From: JAIEPW01 sp964406035
GTDB taxonomy: Bacteria; Acidobacteriota; Terriglobia; Bryobacterales; Bryobacteraceae
Reading direction: 5' to 3'
Length of the DNA stretch: 64,000 nt
Assembly: GCA_964406035.1 (NCBI GenBank)
Contig: CAYOQB010000008.1
Span: 1-64,000 of the forward strand
A program made the position numbers and the translations under genes. The notes beneath the pieces are model-generated. The model did no database searches. It was not told the DNA's origin and worked only from the letters and a program-made list of their open reading frames with translations. Shown piece after piece: positions 51,712 to 59,554 of the stretch. Each line of letters opens with the position of its first letter. Positions within the stretch are counted from its first letter, which is position 1.

Positions 51712-53535
51712 ATGGATAGGGAAACAAACGAGATCTTCGAATTTGGGCCGTTTCACCTCGACGTGGTGGACGCCCGCCTGAGCCGCGACGGCGCACCCGT
51801 TTCCCTGCCCCCCAAAGTGTTCGACCTGCTGGTTTACCTGGTTTCCCGGGCCGGACGGCTGGTGGAAAAAGAGGAATTGCTGCGCGCTCTCTGGCCGGAC
51901 AGCTTCGTCGAGGAAGCCAACCTGACGGTCAACGTAGCCACCCTGCGGCGCGCCCTCGGAACCCGGGAAGACGGGCAAAACTGGATCGAAACCGTCCCCA
52001 AGCGAGGCTACCGCTTTTCGCCGGACGTAAAGCGGATTTCCGCGGAATCGCCGCCCGCTCCCGCCGCGGAGCCCGCGAAAACGAGCCCCCGCAAGTTCCT
52101 GATCCCGGTGAGCGTTGCCATCGCCCTCGCCGCCGTCCTCTACCTGGCCGTGAGCAACGGCTGGGTCCCCGGCAAGCGCGCCCGCCGCGGCAATTCACCC
52201 AGCCTGGCGGTCCTCCCCTTTGCCGCGATCGGAGGCGATTCCGCCGCGGGGCTGGGCATGACCGACGCCTTGATCAATCGGTTGGGAACCATCCCGTCCG
52301 TGTCCGTCCGGTCCCTATCCACCGTGCGCCGCTTCCAGGAAAACCCCACGGATCCCGTCGAGGCGGGCCGCGCTCTCGGCGTCGAAACTGTGGTGACCGG
52401 GTCCGTCCAGCAGTTGGACAAACGCATCCGCGTTTCGGTGATGCTGCAGCGTGTCGAAGACGGGCAGTCGCTCTGGGCGGATAAGTTCGACGAATTCCAG
52501 ACCAACCTGTTCGCCGTTCAGGACACCATCTCCGAGAAGATCGCGGGCGTCCTGGCGCTGCGCCTGACCTCCGAAGAGCAGGAACGGATGCTGCGCCGCT
52601 TCACCGAGAGCACCGAGGCGTACCGGCTGTATAGCCTGGGCCGATTCTCGAGGCTGCGGAACCAGCTTGAGGCAATTGAGTACTACCAGCGCTCCCTCAC
52701 CGCGGATTCGCGCTACGCGCTCCCATACGTGGAACTCGCCGACTTGTATGCGGGCATGGCGGGAAACGGGATCGCGGAATTCCGTAAGTTCGGCCCGCTG
52801 GCCCGCGAAGCCGCGATCAAGGCGCTGCAACTGGCCCCCGACATGGCCGAGGCTCACGTGGCGGCCAGCAGTTACCGCCGCGTGGTGGATCGTGATTTCC
52901 CCGGCGCGCGCAAGGAACTGGAGATCGCCATGCAACTGAACCCGCGATCCGCCCAGGTCCGCCAGGCTCGCGCGAGCCTGCTTGCCATCGAAGGCGACGT
53001 GCCCGCCGGCATTTCCGAAGCCCGCATCGCCATGGAACTGGATCCTTTCGACGGCAGGATTGCCGACGACCTCGCCTGGCTGCTGCACTGCAATGGGCAG
53101 GATGAGGAAGCTCTGGCGTGGCTCGACCAGTTTGCCCGCCGCGATCACCGGCCGCAGTTGCCGTGGGGCCGCTTTTACGCCCTCATGGGACTGCGCCGCT
53201 TTCCCGAGGCGATCGCCTCGTTCGAGAACTACCGTAAGTCCGTATCTCCGGTTCGCGCGGTGAACGGCCAATTGGCCTGCGCTTACGCGCTCTCCGGCGA
53301 CCTCAAGCAGGCTCGCGAACTGGTTGCAAGCCTGCCGCCGGATTGGGGCTTCTACCAGCGGGCGATCGTGGACCTCGCCGCGGGTGACCGCGATGCCGCC
53401 TTCGCCAACCTCAACCGGGCTGTGGAGGAGCGCAACGTCTTCATCGAGTGGATCAAGGCCGATCCGTCCTTGAAGCCGCTTCACGGCGACCCTCGCTTCG
53501 CGGCCGTGGTCCAGCGGCTCGGGCTGATCCCCTGA
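51712..53535 (+). CDS. Membrane winged-helix regulator with TolB-like and TPR domains
   Basis: This 607-residue protein has an OmpR/CadC-type winged-helix DNA-binding domain (residues 8-105) with KVFDLLVYLVSRAGRLVEKE and TVPKRGYRFSP. One membrane helix (about 129-149) follows, then a TolB-N-like domain (SLAVLPFAAIGGDSAAGLGM to about 290) and TPR-like repeats to the end. DNA-binding is cytoplasmic and the rest probably periplasmic, as in CadC. This architecture is very common in Acidobacteria. It probably regulates nearby genes; the CCAAAGA elements upstream are candidate sites. Confidence 0.88.
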   Translation: MDRETNEIFEFGPFHLDVVDARLSRDGAPVSLPPKVFDLLVYLVSRAGRLVEKEELLRALWPDSFVEEANLTVNVATLRRALGTREDGQNWIETVPKRGYRFSPDVKRISAESPPAPAAEPAKTSPRKFLIPVSVAIALAAVLYLAVSNGWVPGKRARRGNSPSLAVLPFAAIGGDSAAGLGMTDALINRLGTIPSVSVRSLSTVRRFQENPTDPVEAGRALGVETVVTGSVQQLDKRIRVSVMLQRVEDGQSLWADKFDEFQTNLFAVQDTISEKIAGVLALRLTSEEQERMLRRFTESTEAYRLYSLGRFSRLRNQLEAIEYYQRSLTADSRYALPYVELADLYAGMAGNGIAEFRKFGPLAREAAIKALQLAPDMAEAHVAASSYRRVVDRDFPGARKELEIAMQLNPRSAQVRQARASLLAIEGDVPAGISEARIAMELDPFDGRIADDLAWLLHCNGQDEEALAWLDQFARRDHRPQLPWGRFYALMGLRRFPEAIASFENYRKSVSPVRAVNGQLACAYALSGDLKQARELVASLPPDWGFYQRAIVDLAAGDRDAAFANLNRAVEERNVFIEWIKADPSLKPLHGDPRFAAVVQRLGLIP

Positions 53536-53569
53536 AACCCGGCCGGAATCGGAGCTAGACTGCAAGGGA

Positions 53570-54829
53570 ATGAATTGTCGTGTACTCGCAGCGTTGCTCC
53601 TGTCTGTCACCACCGCCGCCGCCCAAGTGGATGAGGCGCGCGCCCAACAGATCTTTCGCCAGGCGCAGGAGTTGTGCGAGCGCGACGGCGGCAAGCTGTG
53701 GGGCGTCTCGCTTTGCGGTCCCATGGTGATCGCCGACGCGGCCACCAAGACCATCGCCACCAACCGTCCCGCTCCCGCCGCGCCGCGGCCGCCCGCGCTT
53801 GGCTTCGCCAACGCCGCCATGCCCTGGGGCGGTGAACGCTGGAGCACCTTCGTGTGGCAGTTTATGACCGCCGTTCCGGAAGCGGATCTCGGCCGCCTGC
53901 TGATGCACGAGCTGTTTCATCGCGTGCAGTTCGACCTGAAACTGATGACTCGCGACGGCAATAACGAGCATTTGGATACTTTGGAGGGCCGCTACTGGCT
54001 CCAGTTGGAACTGCGCGCCCTGGCCGCCGCCGCGGGCGCTTCGGGATCGGAGCGCAATCGCGCGGTTGCCGATGCCCTGGCGTTCCGCGCCGAGCGCCGC
54101 CGCATTTTCCCGCAGGCCGCCGCGAATGAACAATTGGAGGAGATCCGCGAAGGACTCGCGCAGTACACCGGCACCGTGACCTCGACGTCCGGCCCGGCGG
54201 CCGCGGCCGCGTCTCTGAAAGAGCAAGTGGAAGCGCTATCGAAATCTCCGAGCCTGGTCCGGGAGTTCGCCTACCCGCTGGGCGCGGCGTACGGCATTCT
54301 GCTGGATGCCGCATCGCCGGGTTGGACCCGCAAGTTGAAAGTGACCGACGATCTCGCTTCCCTGCTTGCCGCCGCGCTCAGCATCCCGCCGTCCGAATCG
54401 CCCGAAACCGCCGCGACCCGCTACGGCGGAAAGGAATTGCGCGCGGCGGAAGTCGAACGCGACCGCAAGCAGCAGGCCCGCATCGCCGAATTGCGGGCTC
54501 GCTTCGTCGACGGCCCCGTGATCGAACTGCCGCCGGCCCGCAACGCGACCTTCCTGTCCACGGGCATCACCTCTATCCCCGGCCACGGCGCCGTGATCCC
54601 GCAATTCCGCAATACCGGGGAGTGGGGCGCCTTGGAAGCGTCCTGGATCCTGATGTCGGCGGATCGCACCAGGTTGTTTCTCCCCGCGCCCGCCTCGGTC
54701 AGCGGCAATCCAATCGTGGGTCAGGATTGGAAGCTGCAGCCCGCCGCGGGTTGGGTCCTCCAGCCCGGCGCTCGCAAGGGTGACTGGAAGCTGGTGCGTG
54801 ACACCGCGACCTCCGCGCCGCCAAAATAG
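53570..54829 (+). CDS. Secreted protein with HExxH metallopeptidase motif
   Basis: This 419-residue protein has a signal peptide (RVLAALLLSVTTAAAQ) and the zinc motif HELFH (113-117) in LGRLLMHELFHRVQ. A conserved-looking EGRYWLQLELRAL (139-151) could give the third ligand. Two other Cys occur in the N-terminal part. The family is not one I can name. TAGACT lies 8 bases before the ATG. It is followed after 20 bases by a lipoprotein gene, with which it may be transcribed. Confidence 0.7.
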   Translation: MNCRVLAALLLSVTTAAAQVDEARAQQIFRQAQELCERDGGKLWGVSLCGPMVIADAATKTIATNRPAPAAPRPPALGFANAAMPWGGERWSTFVWQFMTAVPEADLGRLLMHELFHRVQFDLKLMTRDGNNEHLDTLEGRYWLQLELRALAAAAGASGSERNRAVADALAFRAERRRIFPQAAANEQLEEIREGLAQYTGTVTSTSGPAAAAASLKEQVEALSKSPSLVREFAYPLGAAYGILLDAASPGWTRKLKVTDDLASLLAAALSIPPSESPETAATRYGGKELRAAEVERDRKQQARIAELRARFVDGPVIELPPARNATFLSTGITSIPGHGAVIPQFRNTGEWGALEASWILMSADRTRLFLPAPASVSGNPIVGQDWKLQPAAGWVLQPGARKGDWKLVRDTATSAPPK

Positions 54830-54849
54830 AAGTACTCACCAAAGCAACC

Positions 54850-56091
54850 GTGAAGCTGTCCAACCCACATCTGTTCTTCCTGCTGCTGTCCTGTTTGCTC
54901 GCGACCTCGTGCCGCGAAAACGGGACCGGCGCACCCGCGGATACCCGTCCACGATCGCGCATCGCGGTGGCGCGGGAAGATTCGCGCGCCGCCGCCGCGC
55001 TGGAAGCGGTGAAGGGATCGCTGCGCCGCTTCGGCTCGGATGCGCAGAATGGGCGGGTCGGGTTGACCCTCCCCTCCGGAACCTGGCGCCTCAAGTGGCA
55101 AGCCGTGTTCCCCACGCCAACGCAACCGCAGCAGGTGCTGCAAGCCGCCGACCGCATCCTGGTTGCCGGCGCCGAACGCTGGCAGTTGCATGACCGCCAG
55201 GGACGGCTGCTGCGCTCCGGATCGCTGGCCGCCGGACCGGTCCTCGATCCGCCCAACCGCCAGTTCCTGCTCGCGGAGAAGCCGGGGTCGGTTCTCAGCT
55301 ACTCTCTCGATGCCGGCCGGCGCATCTGGGAGCTGCCCTCGGTCAGCGCCGAGGGTGCGCGGCGAACGTACCTGGCGAGGCGGCAGAGCGCGTTCGTCCT
55401 GGCAACCGAGTACCGCGATCAGCGCCGCACGCTGGTGGAGTCCTTCGAACTCGGCGACACGCCGCAAATCTCCGATGAGGTGCTCACTTCGGCGCGTCGC
55501 ATCGCTTTGCTCGAATATCCCGCGCTGGGCGTCCGCGCCGCCGCGGTGGACAATCTGCTGGCCCTGGCGATGCCGGGACGCCTCGTGGTCACCGATCGCA
55601 AGCTCCGGCTTCGCGACGAATACGACCGCCCCATCACGGACCCCGCGTCCATCAGCCTGGACGAAGCCGCTCATATCTACCTGCTGGCGGGTGCGCCGGC
55701 GAATCGCGAGCTGGTGGTCTTTTCTCCCAAGGGCGAGGAGCTACTGCGCATGCCCGTCGGGCGCGACGAAGGCAGCGCGCCCATTGCTCCCGCCATTGAC
55801 TTCCGCCGGCATATCCGCCTCGCGCTGGGCGACCGGCTGCTCGCCATCTCGCCCGCCGGAGATCAGGAGTGGAGCAGCGCACTGCCCGGGATCGCCGGTT
55901 TGCTGGTCACGGCCGATAATCGGGTGGTGGTCGCCGCCGCCAACGGCATTCACGCCTTCACGATTGAGGGAGAACGCAAGCTCCTGTTCGGGCTCAACCA
56001 GGAACCGCTGCTGGCCGGTCCGGTGCTGACCGCCGAGGGCGACCTCCTGCTCGCCTCCGCCGCCCGCCTGTTCTGCCTTTCTTCCAATTAA
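54850..56091 (+). CDS. Lipoprotein with PQQ-like beta-propeller
   Basis: This 413-residue protein has a lipoprotein signal (HLFFLLLSCLLATSC). The mature part is beta-rich with repeats typical of PQQ-like propellers: ILVAGAERWQLHDRQGRLL, GSVLSYSLDAGRRIWELPS, LYLAGA-like segments and VVVAAANGIHAFTIEGERKL. No catalytic residues are apparent, so it is probably a binding or assembly protein. GTG is the start, 20 bases after the HExxH gene. Confidence 0.72.
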   Translation: MKLSNPHLFFLLLSCLLATSCRENGTGAPADTRPRSRIAVAREDSRAAAALEAVKGSLRRFGSDAQNGRVGLTLPSGTWRLKWQAVFPTPTQPQQVLQAADRILVAGAERWQLHDRQGRLLRSGSLAAGPVLDPPNRQFLLAEKPGSVLSYSLDAGRRIWELPSVSAEGARRTYLARRQSAFVLATEYRDQRRTLVESFELGDTPQISDEVLTSARRIALLEYPALGVRAAAVDNLLALAMPGRLVVTDRKLRLRDEYDRPITDPASISLDEAAHIYLLAGAPANRELVVFSPKGEELLRMPVGRDEGSAPIAPAIDFRRHIRLALGDRLLAISPAGDQEWSSALPGIAGLLVTADNRVVVAAANGIHAFTIEGERKLLFGLNQEPLLAGPVLTAEGDLLLASAARLFCLSSN

Positions 56092-56095
56092 GGGC

Positions 56096-56101
56096 TATAC
56101 T
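56096..56101 (+). promoter_or_regulatory. -10-like TATACT immediately before a start codon
   Basis: TATACT ends 8 bases before the ATG at 56110, with no convincing -35. If used, transcription would begin at or next to the start codon. The string TATrCTGAGAA is shared with the sequence before sthA (22137). Confidence 0.4.
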
Positions 56102-56109
56102 GAGAAAAG

Positions 56110-56436
56110 ATGCGGACTGTTGCCTTTGTGGCGATGTTGGCCTTGCTGGTGGTGGCGAATTGCTACGCCACCTGCCTGGTGAACCCGCATTCCACGTCCG
56201 CGCCCAGCGACGTGCCGCCTTGTCATCAGAAAGCGCCCGTTGCCGATGAAGCGGACTCCTGCTCACACGATTTGTGGAAGGAGCAGAGAGCCGGGCAGGA
56301 AGTCTTCGGCGATCTGCTGATCGCCGGTGACCAGCCGGCGGCGGCGCCGCTTGCGTTCGTCTCAGGCGTCCCTTCTTTCGCGGCGGACCGGCCTCTGGCT
56401 GCTGCGGGCGGCGCTCCTCTCTGTCTGCGCATCTGA
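56110..56436 (+). CDS. Small secreted Cys/His protein
   Basis: This 108-residue protein has a signal peptide (VAFVAMLALLVVANCYA) followed by CLVNPHS, PPCHQKAP and DSCSHDLW, so Cys and His residues are close together, as in small metal-binding proteins found before copper-resistance genes. The rest is low complexity. Its gene is first in a run with a secreted domain protein and a Cys-rich barrel protein. The metal role is inferred. Confidence 0.55.
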   Translation: MRTVAFVAMLALLVVANCYATCLVNPHSTSAPSDVPPCHQKAPVADEADSCSHDLWKEQRAGQEVFGDLLIAGDQPAAAPLAFVSGVPSFAADRPLAAAGGAPLCLRI

Positions 56437-56493
56437 TTCAACCCCCTTCTCGCGTTCTTTCGTTCGTAAGTTGCCATCAAACAGGAGATTGGT

Positions 56494-57678
56494 GTGTTGA
56501 TTCGTTGCTTCATTGCTCTTACTTTTGTTTTCGGGCCGGCGTTCGCCGCCGAGTCCATCACCCGGAAATCCGGGAAGTTTGAAGTCACCTTGCGGCTGCC
56601 CGAGGGCGGGCTGTTCCCGCAGGAAGAACAGCAGTTGGAGTTCCGCGTGGCGGATTCCACCAATGTGGACCCGGTCCTCGGCGCGGCGCCCGTGATCCGC
56701 GCCCGCATCCGCGGGACCATCGATATGCCCTCCATGCCCGGCATGGCCAAGTTCCAGGACATCGCCCACCCCGAAGGCGTGGCGGGCGACTACGGCTTGC
56801 ACCCGACCTTCGCCCATGGCGGCGAATACCGCCTGCGCATGGAGGTGGAGCCGCCGGACGAAAAGGCTTTCGCGGTTGAGTTCCCGCTGAACGTGGACGA
56901 CGCCGCACCCAAGCGAAAGAATGTGGCCAAGCCGTTCCGCCTGGAGATGTCGGCCTCGCCGAAAAATCCCAAGGCGGGCGAGCCCGTGGTGCTGACCCTG
57001 CGCTACCGGCGCGAGCCTACTCCCGGCGTCCCCAGGCCCGATCAGAAACCGAACGAAGTCATCACCAAATTCGAGCGCGTACATGAAGAGCTCATGCACC
57101 TGATCGTGGTCCGCCGCGATCTCGGCGAGTTCGCGCACCAGCACCCGGAATTAGATGACTCCGGCACATTCCGGATCACCCTCACCTTCCCCACTGCCGG
57201 TGAATATCACCTGTTCGCCGATGCCGCGCCCGTCGGCGCCGGATCGCAGATCCTGATGGCCAAATTGAAGGTCAGCGGCAAGGCCGGCGAGCCCTTCCAG
57301 CTCGCCCGCGCCCGCGGCGTCGAACCCGCGGCCTCGGCCCTCAAGGTGAAGCTCGACTCCACCAGCGGGTTGCCTACCCGCAAAACCATTACCGTCCAGG
57401 CGGCGGTAAGCGATTTGACCGGCCGCGCGGTCACCGACCTGCAGCCCTACCTCGGCGCGATGGGTCACTTCATCCTGATCCACGAAGACGGCGAAACTTT
57501 CGTCCACTCCCATCCCGATGAACGCGAGCCTGGCGCCGGACGAAACGGCGTGATCCCGTTCCTGGTCCGCCTTCCTAAGCCGGGGCTGTACCGGGGCTGG
57601 ATTCAAGTTCAGCGCAACAGTGAGATCACCACCACCCCCTACGTGCTCGAAGCCGCCCCCGCCGGAGGCGCGCAATGA
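56494..57678 (+). CDS. Secreted multi-domain protein, putative metal-related
   Basis: This 394-residue protein has a signal peptide and three or so beta-sandwich domains: the first with IDMPSMPGMAKFQDIAHPEG (Met-rich and YtkA/FixH-like), the second with HLIVVRRDLGEFAHQHPELD and AGEYHLFADAAP, and the third with LGAMGHFILIHEDGETFVHSHP. The His- and Met-rich loops resemble periplasmic copper-related proteins. The GTG start has AGGAG six bases upstream. Its stop overlaps the next ATG (ATGA), so the two products are probably made together. Confidence 0.65.
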   Translation: MLIRCFIALTFVFGPAFAAESITRKSGKFEVTLRLPEGGLFPQEEQQLEFRVADSTNVDPVLGAAPVIRARIRGTIDMPSMPGMAKFQDIAHPEGVAGDYGLHPTFAHGGEYRLRMEVEPPDEKAFAVEFPLNVDDAAPKRKNVAKPFRLEMSASPKNPKAGEPVVLTLRYRREPTPGVPRPDQKPNEVITKFERVHEELMHLIVVRRDLGEFAHQHPELDDSGTFRITLTFPTAGEYHLFADAAPVGAGSQILMAKLKVSGKAGEPFQLARARGVEPAASALKVKLDSTSGLPTRKTITVQAAVSDLTGRAVTDLQPYLGAMGHFILIHEDGETFVHSHPDEREPGAGRNGVIPFLVRLPKPGLYRGWIQVQRNSEITTTPYVLEAAPAGGAQ

Positions 57679-59552
57679 GGCGCGCCATCGCCCTGCTGGT
57701 CGCGGCATCGTCCGCCTGGGCCCACGAACCCTCCGGCCCGCGCAAGCCTTCCAAGGCCGACGCCGACCTCAAGATCGCCCGCGTGAAAATGGAGGAGGCG
57801 AAAAAGAAGCTCGCCGCCAAGGGCAAGTACGCCTGCTGCATCCGTAAACCCTGCGACCTCTGCGCCAAGCGGAACGGAAGCTGCGCCTGCGCCCTGAACA
57901 TCGCCAAGGGCAAGGGAGCCTGCGGCGAATGCCTGGCCGGATGGAAACGCGGCGAGGGCGCGCTGAAAGGCGTAAAAGCCGAGGACGTCAAGCTGCTGCC
58001 CTCCACCGAACAGGCCTTGCCCGGCAAGCACGAACATCCGCCGGAGCTCGCCGAAGCCGAAGCGGCCATGAACCGCGCCAAGCGCATCCTGGTGAGCGAG
58101 AAACGCTACTCCTGCTGCATCCGCGGGGGTTGCGACGAATGCGCGCACGAAGCAAGCTGCCCCTGCGGCGCGGATCTCGCCGCGCAAGGCCCGGCGAGCT
58201 GCGCCCGCGTCCCCAAGGAGAAGCAGAAAGGCGTTTGCAGCCACTGCTATGACGGATGGCACGCCGGCCATGGCTCACTGCGCGGCGTCGACCTGTCCGA
58301 GGTCCAGATGAGCGACATGGCGGCCGAGATGGATCAGATGATGTCGCCCGGCATGAGCACCGGCGTCGCCCAAAGCGGCTGGTATGCCTCCGGCACCGCG
58401 CAAATGCCGCGATCCTCGCCGCTATACATGGTGCATCGCCGCACTGAAAATTGGCTGTTCATGGTGATGGGTCAGGTGATGACGGTGAACACCCAGCAGA
58501 CCGGACCTCGCGGCGACGACGGCTGGTTCGCCGCGAACTACATCATGCCCATGGCCACGCGACGCGTGGGCCGCGGCTATCTCACCATCCGCGGCATGTT
58601 CAGCTTCGAACCCGCCAGCGTGCGCGGCGGATCGTACCCCCTGCTGTTCCAGTCCGGCGAGACGTATCTGAACCGGCCCATCCTCGACGGCCAGCATCCC
58701 CATGACTTCATCATGGAGCTCGGCGCGTCCTATCAGCTCCCGCTGAGCGAACGCGTGTCGCTGAACTTCTACGCGGGACCGCGCGGCGAGCCCGCCCTCG
58801 GCCCCGTAGCCTATCCGCACCGCCTCTCAGCATCCGAGAATCCGCTGGCCGTGCTCGCGCACCACTACCAGGATTCCACCCACATCGCCAACAACGTCGT
58901 CACCGTCGGCGCGACCATCGGGAAGTTCACAGTCGAAGGCTCCGGCTTCAACGGCCGCGAGCCCGATGAGCGCCGCTGGAATTTGGAGCGCGGCGGCATC
59001 GACTCCTTTGCCGCCCGGCTCACCTACAACCCCACCCGCGCCTGGAGCGCGCAGTTCTCCGGCGGCCGCATTGAAGCTCGCGAGCCGGTCCACCCCGACA
59101 AAGCGTCCACCCGCCTCACCGCGTCGGTGATGAACGTACAGCAGACGCAAAGCGGTTACGTCGCGACCACGGTGCTGTGGGGCCAGAACCGCGACTACGA
59201 AGACGACGGGCACGCCCACGTCTTCAATTCCTTCCTGGCGGAGTCCACCTGGCGCTGGCGGCAAAACTGGATCTGGGGCCGCTTTGAATCGGTCACCGTT
59301 CCGCGAACCCTGGCCTTCCGGGGCTCGCCGCTGCTGCCCTTCATCGAGGAGGAGCCGATCGGGCGGGTCCAGGCCTACACCGCCGGATACTCGCGCGAGC
59401 TGCCCCGCCTGACGCCCTGGCTCAGCACCGCGCTCGGCTCGCAGGTGACCTGGTATCAGGCGCCCGACACGCTCGAACGCTTCTACAACCGCTGGCCGGT
59501 CGGCGTGCAGTTCTTCCTGCGCGTCCGCCTCGCCGGCTCGCACACGCGGTAG
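57675..59552 (+). CDS. Duplicated Cys-rich module fused to predicted outer-membrane barrel
   Basis: This 625-residue protein has a signal peptide and two copies of a Cys-rich module: YACCIRKPCDLCAKRNGSCA (residues 52-71) and YSCCIRGGCDECAHEASC (145-162), each followed by a second Cys-x2-Cys and then GW and a Gly-rich turn. A Met-rich stretch (about 212-244, with MSDMAAEMDQMMSPGM) links to a C-terminal region of about 390 residues with alternating amphipathic strands, ending VGVQFFLRVRL, as in outer-membrane barrels. Cys and Met clusters suggest soft-metal binding, perhaps copper. I do not recognise the module. Confidence 0.72.
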   Translation: MRRAIALLVAASSAWAHEPSGPRKPSKADADLKIARVKMEEAKKKLAAKGKYACCIRKPCDLCAKRNGSCACALNIAKGKGACGECLAGWKRGEGALKGVKAEDVKLLPSTEQALPGKHEHPPELAEAEAAMNRAKRILVSEKRYSCCIRGGCDECAHEASCPCGADLAAQGPASCARVPKEKQKGVCSHCYDGWHAGHGSLRGVDLSEVQMSDMAAEMDQMMSPGMSTGVAQSGWYASGTAQMPRSSPLYMVHRRTENWLFMVMGQVMTVNTQQTGPRGDDGWFAANYIMPMATRRVGRGYLTIRGMFSFEPASVRGGSYPLLFQSGETYLNRPILDGQHPHDFIMELGASYQLPLSERVSLNFYAGPRGEPALGPVAYPHRLSASENPLAVLAHHYQDSTHIANNVVTVGATIGKFTVEGSGFNGREPDERRWNLERGGIDSFAARLTYNPTRAWSAQFSGGRIEAREPVHPDKASTRLTASVMNVQQTQSGYVATTVLWGQNRDYEDDGHAHVFNSFLAESTWRWRQNWIWGRFESVTVPRTLAFRGSPLLPFIEEEPIGRVQAYTAGYSRELPRLTPWLSTALGSQVTWYQAPDTLERFYNRWPVGVQFFLRVRLAGSHTR

Positions 59553-59554
59553 CT

